Origin: Agrocybe praecox
Taxonomy: Eukaryota > Basidiomycota > Agaricomycetes > Agaricales > Agrocybaceae
Reading direction: 5' to 3'
DNA: 64,000 bases
NCBI GenBank assembly: GCA_964017145.1
Contig: OZ024844.1
Location: 1,240,001-1,304,000, forward strand
Shown: positions 1-11,781 of the stretch, in pieces
How positions within the stretch are numbered: position 1 is the first letter of the stretch
Layout: each line of letters opens with the position of its first letter
The notes under the pieces: model-generated
Told to the model about the DNA's origin: nothing
The model's database searches: none
What the model saw: only the letters and a program-made list of their open reading frames with translations
Position numbers and translations under genes: made by a program

Positions 1-1374
1 GATGAGAGCAATTCGAGGTGTCCAATGGAGGGGCCAACATGGGGAGACCTCTCTGCGATTATGAGGATGCGTAAAGTCGGCGTTAATTGTTTCTCGCAAC
101 GGAGACGAGAAGGATTGACTTGATCAGATACTCGAAATTCGAGATCAAGTATGGGGTTCTTTGGAGAAGCAGGAGCTGATAACCAGTAGCATTAACGATG
201 CATAAAAAAGAGAGTTAATGCAGACATGGACTCACCAGCAGCTGTAGTTTTACATGACCTGCGATATTGCAAGCGACAGCTTGGCTGATCCTCTGCCAGC
301 CATCATGCATCATGTGTTGATCCTCGAAAAAGCGGCGATCCTGGCACCATCCAAACGAGACAGTTTCTTTGAAAGGAACACCCTGGTTTGAGAAGAAAGG
401 TCAGAGCGAACACGGAAAGACGGAATAACTCCGGAATGGATCGTTTCAACGCCGAACGGCCACGCGACTTTATTCAGTTTCTTCCGTTACGCGTCGCGGC
501 GCTAACTGGCGCTAAGGATTAAGTTTCTTCTTCACTTCCACCTCCACTTCCGTTCACCAGCTTTGTCTTGATTTATATGCTCCAGTTGTCTTAACTGGGA
601 GCTCCTTTCTGTGCGATCAGGCTACACTACCTGGAGTATCCGCGACTGGCAATGCTTTCTCCAGCCCCTCGCGATTTGTCACATTACACGAAAGGTTGTG
701 GCATAGGTGGTGTATTATGGGTAAATGACTCGTCCTTGCTGCCCAAGTCCTGTGGACAACACACCGCCACTAGCACTGTGGCCTCCTGAGCTGACTATAC
801 ACCCCTTGAAATAACATCCTCAACGATCCATTGGAAAACGTATATATTCGCCTTTTCTCCGTCCAGACCCACTGGTCTTCGTCCATTGTCGATAGTACGT
901 CAGGCCTTCAGGGTTCTTTCCTTTGCTCGCGAGACCCACTTGCCCGAGTACGCCCTGCTGGGTGTGCATATAGCCACCGCAATCTCGTATATAGGTTGGG
1001 ACTTCTTCAGACAAGAGCTCGCTTCTATGTAGACGTTTCCTTCTTTTCTCTCGGGTGATCAAAATGAGAAAATGTGTGGAAAGAACAATAAGATTTACCA
1101 AAAGAGATGCGAAAACAAACAGGTACATACGAACTTGTGCATCTGCTTGAATAATAGTATATAGCAATAAATTTGGCACTGAGGTTCTGCCCAACATTAG
1201 GTGAACCACATCGTTCAAAGTAAGTACTACTAAGTAGTGATCAAATAGAGTGATATGCAGTCGGAACAAATTGGAGTTGAACAGCGCCGCATAGTTTAGT
1301 TGCGCGAAGTCAAAAAATTCAGAGTCAGACGCACACCACGTTTCCCGGAAAGCCCATGCCTTACTATCACTTAA
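1..1374. other. 5' flank; mostly non-coding, one possible membrane-protein exon
   Basis: No gene is recognised in this first 1.4 kb. The only stretch with protein-like character is on the minus strand at about 820-1269. It reads as a hydrophobic segment (MYLFVFASLLVNLIVLSTHF) followed by a basic cluster and a hydrophilic tail ending in a stop at 820. That looks like the last transmembrane helix and cytoplasmic tail of a membrane protein, but the reading frame there opens on a TTG and no upstream exon was joined to it. It would also be divergent to, and overlap the promoter of, the FunK1 kinase. It may be a remnant or chance. Confidence 0.25.
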
Positions 1375-4300
1375 ATGGATGCTACTATTCTTGCAGACCT
1401 CTGTATCAAAGACATGGAAAATGTAACACGCGTCTGCCCTATAGACACGTTCATGGAAGCTTTCCTCTCACCTAAGAATGCCCTTGACTATGCTTCCATT
1501 CTCGAAGAAGTTCGTGACGCTGGTTATTATGGGGAACTCGAAAGTGTCTCACATTCGCGTTGGAAAGGGTTTTCCACGGAGCCTCAGCCTGATGGTTCAA
1601 GCTCGAACACTATTCCGTTCCGTGATGCTTGCAATGCTATTCGCGGAATCTCAATAGCCAAAGCGCGTAAAAATATTGCTGTGCAGGGCGACCAAGTTTC
1701 CTATTTCGATGGCATGTGGCTGGACGAGAACTTGGGATCTCCAGATGAAAACAATGATGACAATATCACGACGCCGCGACCAGATATCTCTTTTCTGTTC
1801 GGTTCTCCAGAAGATTCCAACCGCTTAAAACACCTAGTCCAGGTATATGCACTTACTTTGTCTCATTTACATTTGGACTAAATCTGGATACCTTAGCTGG
1901 GGCCGTCCACGTCTAATGAGTTAGATGTGGATGATTCAAAACGAATGGAATCGTCTGCGGACGACAAGGAGGTTCAAGTACCAATTTATAATTTGTTCCC
2001 CCTATAAAAACGCTTACCCTTGTCCTAGTCTCAAAGGCAATTCATGTGCTGGCTGCGTACTCTTCTGGTAGCCGAAGTCCGGGACAGGCGAGACTTGATG
2101 CGACCTGATGTCGTGCAGTTGGGCACGCATATGCGATACATGCTTCGGGAACAGCAAGACAGGGGGTTTGTATTTGGGATGATCTTGCTTCATGACCAGC
2201 TGTCTTTGTGGTATTGTGACCGCTCCGGACTGTTGGGGGCGGAGGATTTCATTGATATACATGAGGTATGTTTTAGTACATACCTTTTAACCATCCACAG
2301 GTTGATGACGTCTGCAGGATCCTTTGATGTTCATTAAAGTCATTTCAGCCTTTGCCCTGATGTCAGCAGAAGATTTTGGGTACGACATGACGATGAAGCT
2401 CTTGATAGAAAATGGAAATGACTTTCGATACATGTACAGCCATTCCTCGGAGTTGCGAATTGACGATCTTCCAACAAACCGCGCAGACCTCCACTGGGAA
2501 ATAGATCTCGGCGCTAGATTGTACAGGACGATTAAACACATCTCTTTCAACGATTCAGATGTAATGTGCGGGAGAGCAACATTAGTGTGGCTTGCTGTTC
2601 TTATGCCACCTGACATCCATGGAAGTGCGTCGAGCGACTCGAGCCAGGATGGGGGAGAAAAGGTGCGCTATTTCACGGGTAGTGAGCATCCATGGATCTG
2701 AGAGACCTGTGGATATAGGCTCAACTAGTCGTCATCAAGCAAAGTTGGCGAAAGGCCGAATCGCCATCTGAGTATGAGCTATACCAGATAACGTACCCTG
2801 ACCCGGTAGAGTTGGAAAAGCGAGTCATTCAAGATTGGGACGATCCATCTAGTAGGACATTGGATGGCCTTCGAAAGGGTATCGAAACTTTCTCTATTGT
2901 CCCCAATTTTGGTCCAGCACCAGATGGATTAGTATACATACCGCACTTCAACTTGTATAGTCGTCGCCTGAGGGTGGAAGGTAGGTATTCAACAGACCGC
3001 GTGCTGAATCGCCTAGTTTTCCCGCATTATGGATGGCCTCTGGAACAGTTCAGAGACTTACGTGAATTGCTGAATGTTTTCAAAGACGTCTTAGAAGGTA
3101 TGTTGCATGTGTTGCCACCTGGTGTTTCGACGTCCTGACTTGTTTTGCTTCCGATTAGACTATGAAGACTTGTATCGCAAGGGGATATGCCACAGAGATG
3201 TAAACGTTGGTAATATAACCATTGACTACGTGACTGGCAGGGGACGTTTGATTGATCTCGACAATTCGATGCTTGACCGAACGTACAAACCGTTGACAAT
3301 CGGGGAATATGTATCGCAGAAAACACAAGGCATGCTTTTGAGTGATGGAGGCCAATTTTTCTCTCCAATCGAACTCATGAATATCTGTTTCTCTATGTTT
3401 GAAACTCATCCGCTAGAGACCCACCTCCCTGATGAATTTTTGCAAAAGGTTATATTGCACGAGTCTCATTATGACCCCCTTGGTGCCACTTCAGTCGGTG
3501 TTGACCTTTACAAGGAATGCTGCGCAACGGTATGCATGTTTGACTGTAATGTTGGATACATTGAGTCTCACATATCTTAGACTATTCGCAAGGGTCCTGG
3601 GGAAAACTTCTCAATGCAAGATTGCAAATTAAATATAACAGAAGACGTCGGTATTTTATCCAGAGATTGGTTTGTATAATGCACGGCATCCTGATAGCTT
3701 TCATTGCTATTTCTCAGACATTGGTACAACCCGAGTTTGAAGGCTATGTAATGCATGGTACCTTTCGAATTGTAAGCTTACTCTCATTGCCCACCTTTTA
3801 GTGTGCTGACTTTCCTTCTTTCTTTTCTCTCTTTGTCACCAGGGTGTACCCGGATTCATGAGCCACGCTCTGCTTGACTCTGGTAATACTAAACCACACA
3901 CGGCTATTCACGATATGGAATCAGTGCTGTGGGATCTTGTTTATATTTGCCTCACATGTGCAGGGCCAGGTGGCGAACGACAGGATATAGCGGGCACTCG
4001 ATTCTCGATCCCGGACGAAGAGCGACGTCAACATGTGTCTCGTCTCATCCACCACCTTTTCGACGGCCCTAGGAAAGAGATCTTTGCCACCAAGGACGTT
4101 TTGTTTTCGAAGCCCGAACTTATGGAGACGCATATCCTGCCAGCATTCAATGAATATTTCGAGCCTGTCAAACTCCTTGTCATGACTTGGTGGAAATACC
4201 TTGTGCTCGCCTTTAAACCCAAATATAGCTCTGCGGGAGACATTCCCTATACCTATCCATTGGGTACATTCAGGAGTGCATTGTGTGCAGCCTTAGACGA

Positions 4301-4403
4301 GCTACCGGAGACTGTCAGCAGCGAACGGGAGCTTTCTGTCGAAGCAGACAGGCAAGAGCAACGTCAGTACGTTATGCAGAGGATGGAATACCTGACAGCC
4401 TGA
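1375..4403 (+). CDS. FunK1-type fungal protein kinase
   Basis: Predicted fungal-type (FunK1) Ser/Thr protein kinase, a family greatly expanded in mushroom genomes and of mostly unknown substrates. It is a multi-exon gene: the first exon (about 1375-1842) ends at HLVQ|gtatat, and further exons follow from about 1895, 2038, 2310, 2730, 3160 and 3840. The middle exon RGFVFGMILLHDQLSLWYCDRSG is the FunK1 N-lobe signature. The catalytic loop GICHRDVNVGNI lies near 3184-3219 and keeps the HRD Asp and the Asn, and LIDLDNS stands where DFG is expected. The 3' exon from about 3841 contains FMSHALLDSG and HDMESVLWDLVYICL, the C-lobe pattern of the family. The stop is at 4401-4403. The start is the first ATG of the open frame, and exact introns between 2280 and 3840 are provisional. 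The kinase looks active because its key residues are present. Confidence 0.85.
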
Positions 4404-5395
4404 CTCTGGGTCCAGTAAGATATAATGTACGCAGTACTATCACACCCGGGTACTGCTGGATTCTCTTTTCTTCTAGTGAATCTTAATTGCTTCTCTTATT
4501 GTCTTTATATATATAATGGATGGTTACATCCATAATAATCATTGAATTAGAGATATAATTTTTTGCTGTGTGCGCAGGGTGTGTGTATTGAATGTCTGTC
4601 TACTTGAAGTATGGGACAATGAAATCTAGGATAAGACAGCCCAAAAAACTATATCACCCTCGAGCCCTAGATTTTTTTCTCTGGGCCAAAATCCATATCA
4701 GAGTCCACGCTTTTAAAGAAAGAAGAATTCCCAGGTGTTCCTACTGTTGGTGGGCTCTGTTGGAGTGTGCCGTTCTCTTCATCCCAATTATTCATATCTC
4801 TCTGTCCTGGAGGAATTGTGGGCCGGCCGACCTACATTTTGTTGCATCATCAATTCAGTTTCACCCAACATTATTTTGTGGGCTGTTTACCTGTCTTAGA
4901 TAGCGGATTCTCGTGCCTTTTCTTGACTAGTAGACTCTGGTTGAACTAGCAAAGCGTCGCATACGGCCTTCTTTTTCAAAAGGGTACTGGAAATTGACGG
5001 TACAAAAGACCCAATGTTTCGTCTTCAGTACTACGACCTTAGAAAGAGTCGACAAGGTAACCCCACCATGAGGGGTTTGAGAGGCCGTATTCTGCTCTCG
5101 AGGCATTTAACCTGTTATTGGGTGCACTCGTGGCCTTTGGATTCAATCCTGTTAACATACGCCGCAAAGAAAGTAGTATCGGGAAAGACCACATTCATCC
5201 CGCAAGCGAGGTACATGAACACTTGGCGAACAGCATAGCGACCTTCCTCCTCAGTGTACACTCCAAGAACAAATTGTAAATGTGAACGAGTCCGTTGGGA
5301 GAGTAGTATCTATTCCAAAGATTTTCTGGTTTGCCTGGGAGCACGAAAAAGTTTGTATAGGACAAAAAATTATACAAAATACAAAATGAATACAT
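4404..5395. other. Intergenic region with one protein-like minus-strand stretch
   Basis: About 1 kb lies between two convergent genes. The minus strand from about 5290 down to a stop at 5115 reads EEEGRYAVRQVFMYLACGMN and then VVFPDTTFFAAYVNRIESKG, with natural amino-acid composition and no internal stop. No start, partner exon or family was recognised. It could be the last exon of a small unrecognised gene squeezed behind RPA2, or a remnant of one. The rest is AT-rich with no feature I can name. Confidence 0.25.
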
Positions 5396-6540
5396 TCACA
5401 TAGAAACGTTGAAGTGAGAATCATCGATTGTCGTAAATACATGACCCTCGTCCATCAGAGCATCGAGCGCGTTGCTGGGCAGGTTATCAATATCTGAAGA
5501 ACATCACACTAAACAAACAAAATGTTCTCACCCGATTTTCCGTGCGTCATCAGCGTTCGCTCCTATAGCCTTGGCTATTTGAGCAACATGAATACCCTCA
5601 TCACGAGGCGGTTGGTCCAGAATGAAATGAATGATAGCTTGTTGTAATTCGGACAAGTGAGAGTATTGGTCATTTCGTCCAACACTCGTGTTTTGTGCCG
5701 AGTATGCGGAAATGCTCCCACTTGTCGTATCATTCTTTTTCAGAGACGCACCACCGGTAGCAGAGGGCTATCAACAATATATTTAGCCACAATTCACAAT
5801 AGTTTTGAATAAGCAACTCACCGCTCCACGCTCAAGGATTAAACTGACGGCAATTGCTTCGAGAATGTGAAAGTAGATTTCGTGTGGATCCTTAACACAT
5901 CGAATATGAGTTGCATTGACGTATCTTTTCTTGCCAAAGCTCTTGAGACCTCCGGTCACACGAACATATTGCTGTTCGCTGATTTAACATGAGAAAAAGA
6001 CACCCTTCTTAGAATTTGTAGCCATAACGTACCGTATTTCGTCTGAACTCTTGGAATCGCCGTCAGCGGACGAGTCCACCCACTGCCGCGCTTCCATCGT
6101 ACCAGTGCCATCATCAATAACATAAACACAATTCGTTGTCTGCTTTTGGATAGAGACCACTTGCCCGACAATTGTCGTCTGTACATCTCTATTAGACAAA
6201 CCCTGGGTGCGAAAACACGCAAGCTTACCTGGCCAATCTCCATTTCATCGACTCTCCATTCTGCGTCAGTGTGAGCTTGTGTAGCCCGAATAAGTTGTGC
6301 AATCGTAAAAGGTCGTAGTGAGTTGGATACTTCCGATCGCTAAAACCATGTTACCAACTATATCGACTGGAAATTCTGCTACAGTGCTTACTCTCATGCC
6401 TCCCGGGCTACCATTCGCACTGAAAGGAGAGCCTCCCTGCAGGTAACCACCTCCACCACCGCTTCCATAGAAGTTAGACTCGTCTGTGGAGATTGAGTGT
6501 GCTGTAGTAGTGCTGTTCCCGAAAACTTACATTGACTCAT
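5396..6540 (-). CDS. RPA2: Replication protein A 32 kDa subunit (RPA2)
   Basis: Middle subunit of the RPA heterotrimer, which coats single-stranded DNA in replication, repair and checkpoint signalling. A tiny first exon (6531-6540, ATGAGTCAAT) is spliced to give MSQYESNFYGSGGGGYLQGG, a short Gly/Ser N-terminus like the phosphorylated RPA2 tail. RPFTIAQLIRATQ and the OB fold TTIVGQVVSIQKQTTNCVY, then IDDGTGTMEARQWVD, are diagnostic. YVNATHIRCVKDPHEIYFH follows. The C-terminal winged helix, which recruits repair proteins, ends LMDEGHVFTTIDDSHFNVSM just before the stop at 5396-5398. The length is about 265 residues, normal for the family. The start is favoured because the splice restores the family N-terminus. 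Confidence 0.92.
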
Positions 6541-6889
6541 TTGACGCGTTGACGATTTGATTTGGACGTGAGCTTTGAAGACGGAGTGTATGTCACAAAC
6601 GCGTTACGAACAGCTTGGAGCTGCTGTGACGCTGGCGTTTCGCACGTGCCGTTGGAGGCCAATTTGCTCTACTTGATTCAACTTGTTTCAAACTTGTTAC
6701 GTTTTTTTTTGTATAATGATGATGTAAAGCAGTTTAGTAGTGTGCATAATTAACATGATTTTGTGTAGTTAGTGTGTCTAAGGAACAGTAGAGTGGGGGT
6801 AAATGTCAGAGCAAAGCATGTAAAGGTAGGGCAGTGCGAAAAAGGAAAGCAATGGTCAGGCAGTAAAGTCGCGTGTTTTTTTGGTCCCA
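6541..6889. other. Intergenic region upstream of RPA2
   Basis: About 350 bases separate the RPA2 start from the NAA25 stop; both genes are on the minus strand. It presumably holds the NAA25 3' UTR and the RPA2 promoter. I see a short poly-T run near 6701 but no element I can name. Confidence 0.5.
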
Positions 6890-9800
6890 TCATGCAGGAT
6901 AGCTGCTCAGAATGCGGTCGATGCCTTTGCCAACACCGTCTAACACTTTGCGGCGCGAATCTGCCACCAATTTGGCATTCGAGAAGATAAAGTCCCGGTC
7001 GATCTGGAAGAACATGAATGCCCATTAATCAATTATAGTGCAGCAAAGCAGATACCTGTGATGTCAATGCTTTCGAAGCATCATCAGCTTGCTGGCTAGC
7101 AGCGGACCCGTCTTTCTCGGCCCGCTTCTTCAGATTGACAGATATTTCTTTGAGAACACTGTGAGCAGCAGTGCGAAGCGGTTTGAACTGGGTAACAAGC
7201 TGGAAGAGTACTTGTCAGATAAAATGCATTTTCGATCAAAACATCACTCACCAAACTGAATTTATTGACTTTGACCACTGTTGGCGTGAATCGCATCGTT
7301 TCTGTAACTAAAAATAAGAAAGCCTAGAATGCATCAAGTCAGGAATTAGCACGTGTTATAACTTGTTTTCAGACATCTTACTTCTTGGATGATAGTGGCA
7401 GAATGGAGGAGATGGGTGGGGGAAGAATCAGACAGGGGTCCTAGGAACTGTTGTTTTGCGGCTGGAAGCAAGACATCAGTACGCATAAAAATTGATTAGA
7501 ATGAATCGTTTACCTTCGAAGAACTTCACAACGATTTCAGGAGCATCCTGAACGGCCGGTGGTTCTTGTTCCTTCTTATGTCCATTGGAACCATTGGTTG
7601 GATTGAGGTCTACGCCTTTAAGAGGGTGTCCTGTCTTTATTTGAGTTTGCTTGGCCGCTTCGGCAAGAACGACAGCAGGAGGAGGTCGGGCATGATCATG
7701 GTAAGGCTCGAGCCAATTAATTAATGCGTTTGCGTACTCCAGGAATGCAGCTTCCTCACTTGTGAGCTGGTAATAAACGATAAGTATAAACACCAAAAAA
7801 TAGCCAGGCAAAATATCTCACAGAAGCTGATTCTTCAGCATCCTTTCGTAACAGTCTCTCACGCAGACTGAGTTTATTGTCGAAGTCAGCAGTTTTCTTC
7901 GGACGATCGCCAATAAGTAGCTTTTCTTCCACTGTGTCATCAAGGTCACTGGCTGCCTGGAATGCGCGGATGTAGACTTTAAGGAAGGCCGACAACCACT
8001 TGTCCTGTGGGCATGCATAAGTGTGAAAAATGATTGCGACAGACAGAGCCAAGTACGCACTCCCTCTGGCTTGCCCAAGAGTAAGGTTTGATCAGCTAGA
8101 CTTGGAGAAATCTTTGGTTGGTAGTCAGGAAGAATACTGAAGTCACGGTTATCGTATCGTGCTACTATACGTTAGGTAAAGTATAACGAGAATAAAAAAC
8201 AGCTTACTTCTGTCGAATATGAACTTCAACTCGATCAAGTCCATGTCAATGAAGTCGGAAGTAATTGCTTCATGAGCGAGGCGCATACGAAGATGTTCCA
8301 TCTTGACTGTATCGCGCTGTAGAGAGTTCTCTAGGCGTTCCTCAAATTTGATGAACTCAGGGATCTACGGATCTTTGAGCAAGCCGTAGTTATATTGATG
8401 AACGCAAACATACCTGAGAATACTTCTCGGCTGTGAATGCACGGACAACGAAATCTCCGGTCTATGACGAGGATCAGCCATGATAAAGGAGAGAGAGATT
8501 ACATTCAATCACCTCCTGCGAATTGCTCAAGTAAATCTGTGTCGATTCTAAGCATTCCGAAAGCAGGGTAAGGTCCCCAGAAGAAGCCAAAGAGAAAGTT
8601 GATGCTCGAGATAGAATAAAATGAGATAATGTGTCGTTTTGCACTTGCTTAATCTGCATAACCCGGTAATGCTCTAGCGCCAGGTTGGGGGCCCCTTGTT
8701 AAGATATCATGTCAGTGACGAAATCATCCTGCATCGAGAAAACAATCGTTTACCAAGCAATCGGTATATCCTGATCAAAATCAAGCGGGTCAAGAATGAC
8801 TGTTTACTTTTGGTAAGAGCAAATTCTAGGAGATTTACAGCATCGCATAGGTGTCGGTCGTCGTTTGTTAGTTGCCAGAGGCTAACAAACGCATTTCCTG
8901 CCAGAAGTGCAAGGTCATCAGCAGGTTGAAGCTCGGTTGGTGGAAGACCAGCTCCAAGGGATAGTGCCTCAAAGTAATATCTTGCGTAAGCTGCAACGCG
9001 AGCGGACTCTTTTTCTTCCGTGATATCTGAGTCGGTTAGGGTATAGCGGAGAAGTTTGAAAGAATTGATGAGGCGAATAAGTTGGGAGACAGTTGTCTTT
9101 AATTAACGCGTAAGAGGACGGAAAATCGGATACAAGCAGCCAACTTACGAAGTCGGTGGGAACATTTTCAAGAGAAGATTTAAATTGGGTCAAAGTGTCA
9201 TCTTGAACAGTCATGTAGGGTTTAAGATCTTCAAAGCAGCATGCCTTGTCGCCGAATTTCTCAAAATATTTTCGTAGCAAAGTCAGCATTTGGGTTGAGT
9301 CTACATTGTTTGTCAGTGAAAGCCAAAATAGCAGCAATGGGAGTATAGACCTTTCGAGACTCCGTGCGCGCTCGCCCGTTTCTCTAGCTCCAGCAGAGCC
9401 AATGAAGCAGACCGATCCCTTTGTCCATCTTCCTCCTCGATTTTCAAGAAGACTTCCTGAACGTGTTTGATCTTGGGGGTTACGTCTTCTTCGACAACTT
9501 TAGACTCGGTATCGGAAGGGAGTGCACCATCGAGGACAGAGAGGAATTCTAGCCAATTACGGTCCCTGATCCCCTTAATAAGTAACAGTCGATGCAGTAA
9601 AGAGTGACTCACTTCTTCTCAACGATCAATTTCTCTGCACGTTCGGCTTCTCGTGCAGCCCTGTTTTGTCGCCTCCAAATTTCTCGTCGGATTTCATTAC
9701 ATGATAGATTAGTAGCACATATACTTTTGCCGACTTCGCTGTCGAGTAATTTATCTGCCTCATCGTAGATTTCTAATTCTAGGAGGATTGACAGGTGGAG

Positions 9801-10646
9801 ATAGAAGCGGTCGGCATTGAGGTATGATGGTGTAGGAGAAGATGTTAGGAGGCGGTGAGCAAGCTTGTAAAGAATGGGGCGCATAGTGGAAGGTGTCGTG
9901 GCGTCTTTCGCCTGTGACGTGATTTAGCGAAGCAGAAAATTAATATCTATAGCCAAACGGACCTGGAGAACGGCACTGATGATACTCCAATACAAATAGC
10001 GTTCGTCCTGGAATTGCTTGTACATTCGCGTGGCGATCTGACAGGAAGTTCGGCGCGTCATAAACACAAGATGCAATTCGAAGACAGTCAAAAGAAGAAC
10101 TCACTTGGTGGGCAGATTTCCAGTGGTTTGCTTTGACATTCGCGAAGAAAGTTTGTGACCCGAGGTCTTCGTTCGTTGGCTGTTTCTTAAATGCCTCCTC
10201 GAACATGGTGACAGTATCATTGTCTATCAAATGATCAGATTGAAAGCCTCTGAACAAGATACAATCTTACGTCTTCCTAATCCTCGGAGGACGTGCATTA
10301 ATGCGGTGAGGACAGCATCATCAGTGGGTTTCGTCTCGAGAACCTCATCGCATAGAACGAGCGACTCTTCGACTTTTTGTGAGCGAATAAGCGCGAGAGC
10401 TTTAAGAGCCTGAATATCCGAAGGTTCAGAAACAAAGAGTGCGGGTAGTAAAGTAGAGCGACCTTGATTAACTCGTTCTTGGGGTGCTTTTTGAGAAGCT
10501 TGTTGCAAGCTACAATGGCGGACTTGTTCGAACCAGTGTCCAGCGCATCTAGACAATGTTATTATTCAAAGAACATGCGTGAATTTGAGAGGGAGGGAAC
10601 ACTGACCATAGATGGGGCGTATCTGGCGATCTAATGCGGAGGACAT
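6890..10646 (-). CDS. NAA25: NatB N-terminal acetyltransferase auxiliary subunit (NAA25/MDM20)
   Basis: Non-catalytic, ribosome-anchoring subunit of NatB, which with NAA20 acetylates N-termini beginning Met-Asp/Glu/Asn/Gln. The N-terminus is read as MSSALDRQIRPIYDALDTGS by joining the first exon (10646 down to about 10606) to the next. It is followed by TPR-type helices: KLLKKHPKNELIKALKALAL, then SQKVEESLVLCDEVLETKPT and DDAVLTALMHVLRGLGR. That is the classic NAA25 opening. Later exons carry helical-repeat sequence such as ADRFYLHLSILLELEIYDEA. The C-terminal exon ends KVLDGVGKGIDRILSSYPA with the stop at 6890-6892. The coding length is roughly 900 residues over more than 15 exons, in keeping with the family. 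I treat 6890-8100 as the same gene because its exons continue helical sequence with good splice sites, but I did not verify every junction. Confidence 0.82.
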
Positions 10647-10874
10647 CCCTTGGAATATTGGAGGTGAGTGGGAGGTGAATAGGTCAGTTGGGAGAAGTAT
10701 AGAACGAGGACACTGCCGAGGGTGGCCGACCTCAAAAAAATGGGCCGGACCGGTTGTACTTAGGCGCGTTCGTGCGCGTCATATTCGCCAGCTTGCTCTT
10801 TATACTCTGTTGTCAGGTATGTTTATGCAATTTCTACTTATATAGTAGTCTGACACTTCACTCCAAGGCGTACT

Positions 10875-11123
10875 ATGCCTCCTTATCTGTTAGCTCGGTT
10901 TGTTCTTCCCCCCTTTTCATCGTCTTTTTACCAACTCTTCACAAGGCGAGTGGACCCACTCCTTGGTATCTTCACAGGTCTTTTAGCATACTATCTGCAC
11001 GAAAATCACCCAAGAACGGCCAGGAAGGATGAGGATCGACTGGTAGAACTCTTGAAATGGAAATACAGGAACATGCAGGAAAAGAGGCGAGAAAATCTTC
11101 TAGCATCCGACGTGTCTTTATAA
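10875..11123 (+). CDS. NCE101: NCE101-family small membrane protein
   Basis: Small single-span protein of the fungal non-classical export protein 1 family, linked in yeast to secretion of proteins lacking signal peptides. The family core is seen as RRVDPLLGIFTGLLAYYLHE, one hydrophobic helix followed by a charged tail. A 48-base GT-AG intron (gtttgt...cacaag, about 10898-10945) fits. Removing it gives MPPYLLARRVDPLLG, matching the family spacing, whereas the unspliced frame is also open and would insert 16 residues. The spliced protein is about 66 residues, slightly longer than yeast NCE101 because of a Lys/Arg/Glu-rich end (KWKYRNMQEKRREN). Its stop is only 35 bases from the stop of convergent PSMG3. 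Confidence 0.75.
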   Translation: MPPYLLARFVLPPFSSSFYQLFTRRVDPLLGIFTGLLAYYLHENHPRTARKDEDRLVELLKWKYRNMQEKRRENLLASDVSL

Positions 11124-11158
11124 TCACCGACCATGCCTCTATCCAACTTGATATAATT

Positions 11159-11689
11159 TTATCCTCTACCCGAATGAAGAAGGTCGTACAGCATTTCCAT
11201 GACGCCCTCGAAGACTGCACGCTCTTCTCCTGCCTCAGTTTCTAGCTGACTATCGGATTTTTTCAATGCAAGGCCGACTACTACACTCCTTCGGAAACCT
11301 TCCAGTCCAGTTTTTGACTCTTCTGTCCAGATTATGGTGGCTATTTGAGACGCATAGAGGGAGTATAGCGTTTGAAGGTGCGGTGATGGAGATCCACCCA
11401 AAAGCGGGGTTAGTTGGATAGCAGGGGATGGTTCGGGGAGTTGTATTCTGTTCGATGAATCTTGTTGAAAAGGCAGAAGAGACACGGTGTCTGGTAAATT
11501 TACTTGGATCTATGTTGCTTCAGTGTTGCAAGGAGCGAGTGTATGAAAGAAACGGATCAGTACCAGATTGCCCACTTTTCCTATTTGAGTGACGAGAACG
11601 AGGATACGATCTGCAAAAGTCTGCATAAAGACCTGTGTGTCTTTGCCATTGAGATTTCTAGTAGTCTGGCGCGGGGTCAAAGCAGCCAT
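11159..11689 (-). CDS. PSMG3: Proteasome assembly chaperone 3 (PSMG3-like)
   Basis: Predicted PAC3-type chaperone, which with PAC4 helps assemble the 20S proteasome alpha ring. The first exon starts at 11689 and contains TRNLNGKDTQVFMQTFADRI and LVLVTQIGKVGNL, the conserved opening of the family. An intron gtactg...catag is removed to continue IQVNLPDTVSLLPFQQD. The second half has SLYASQIATIIWTEESKTGL followed by RRSVVVGLALKK, matching the C-terminal strand-helix pattern. The stop is at 11159-11161. The length is about 150 residues, close to the family. The start codon is only 92 bases from that of MED16 on the other strand, so the two genes must share a very short bidirectional promoter. 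Confidence 0.82.
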
Positions 11690-11781
11690 TATTGTTGTAA
11701 CAATCTGAGCCGCGATTATGTGCCGTGAGAACCTCCGACGCCCTGTGATCGTTGGATTGTCAGCGGCTCCGTTGGTTCAGT

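Noticed and set aside
4516..4533. Perfect 7-base inverted repeat ATGGATG-gtta-CATCCAT.
   Set aside because: Too short and isolated in an AT-rich intergenic stretch to claim a function; eukaryotic genes do not need such a terminator hairpin.
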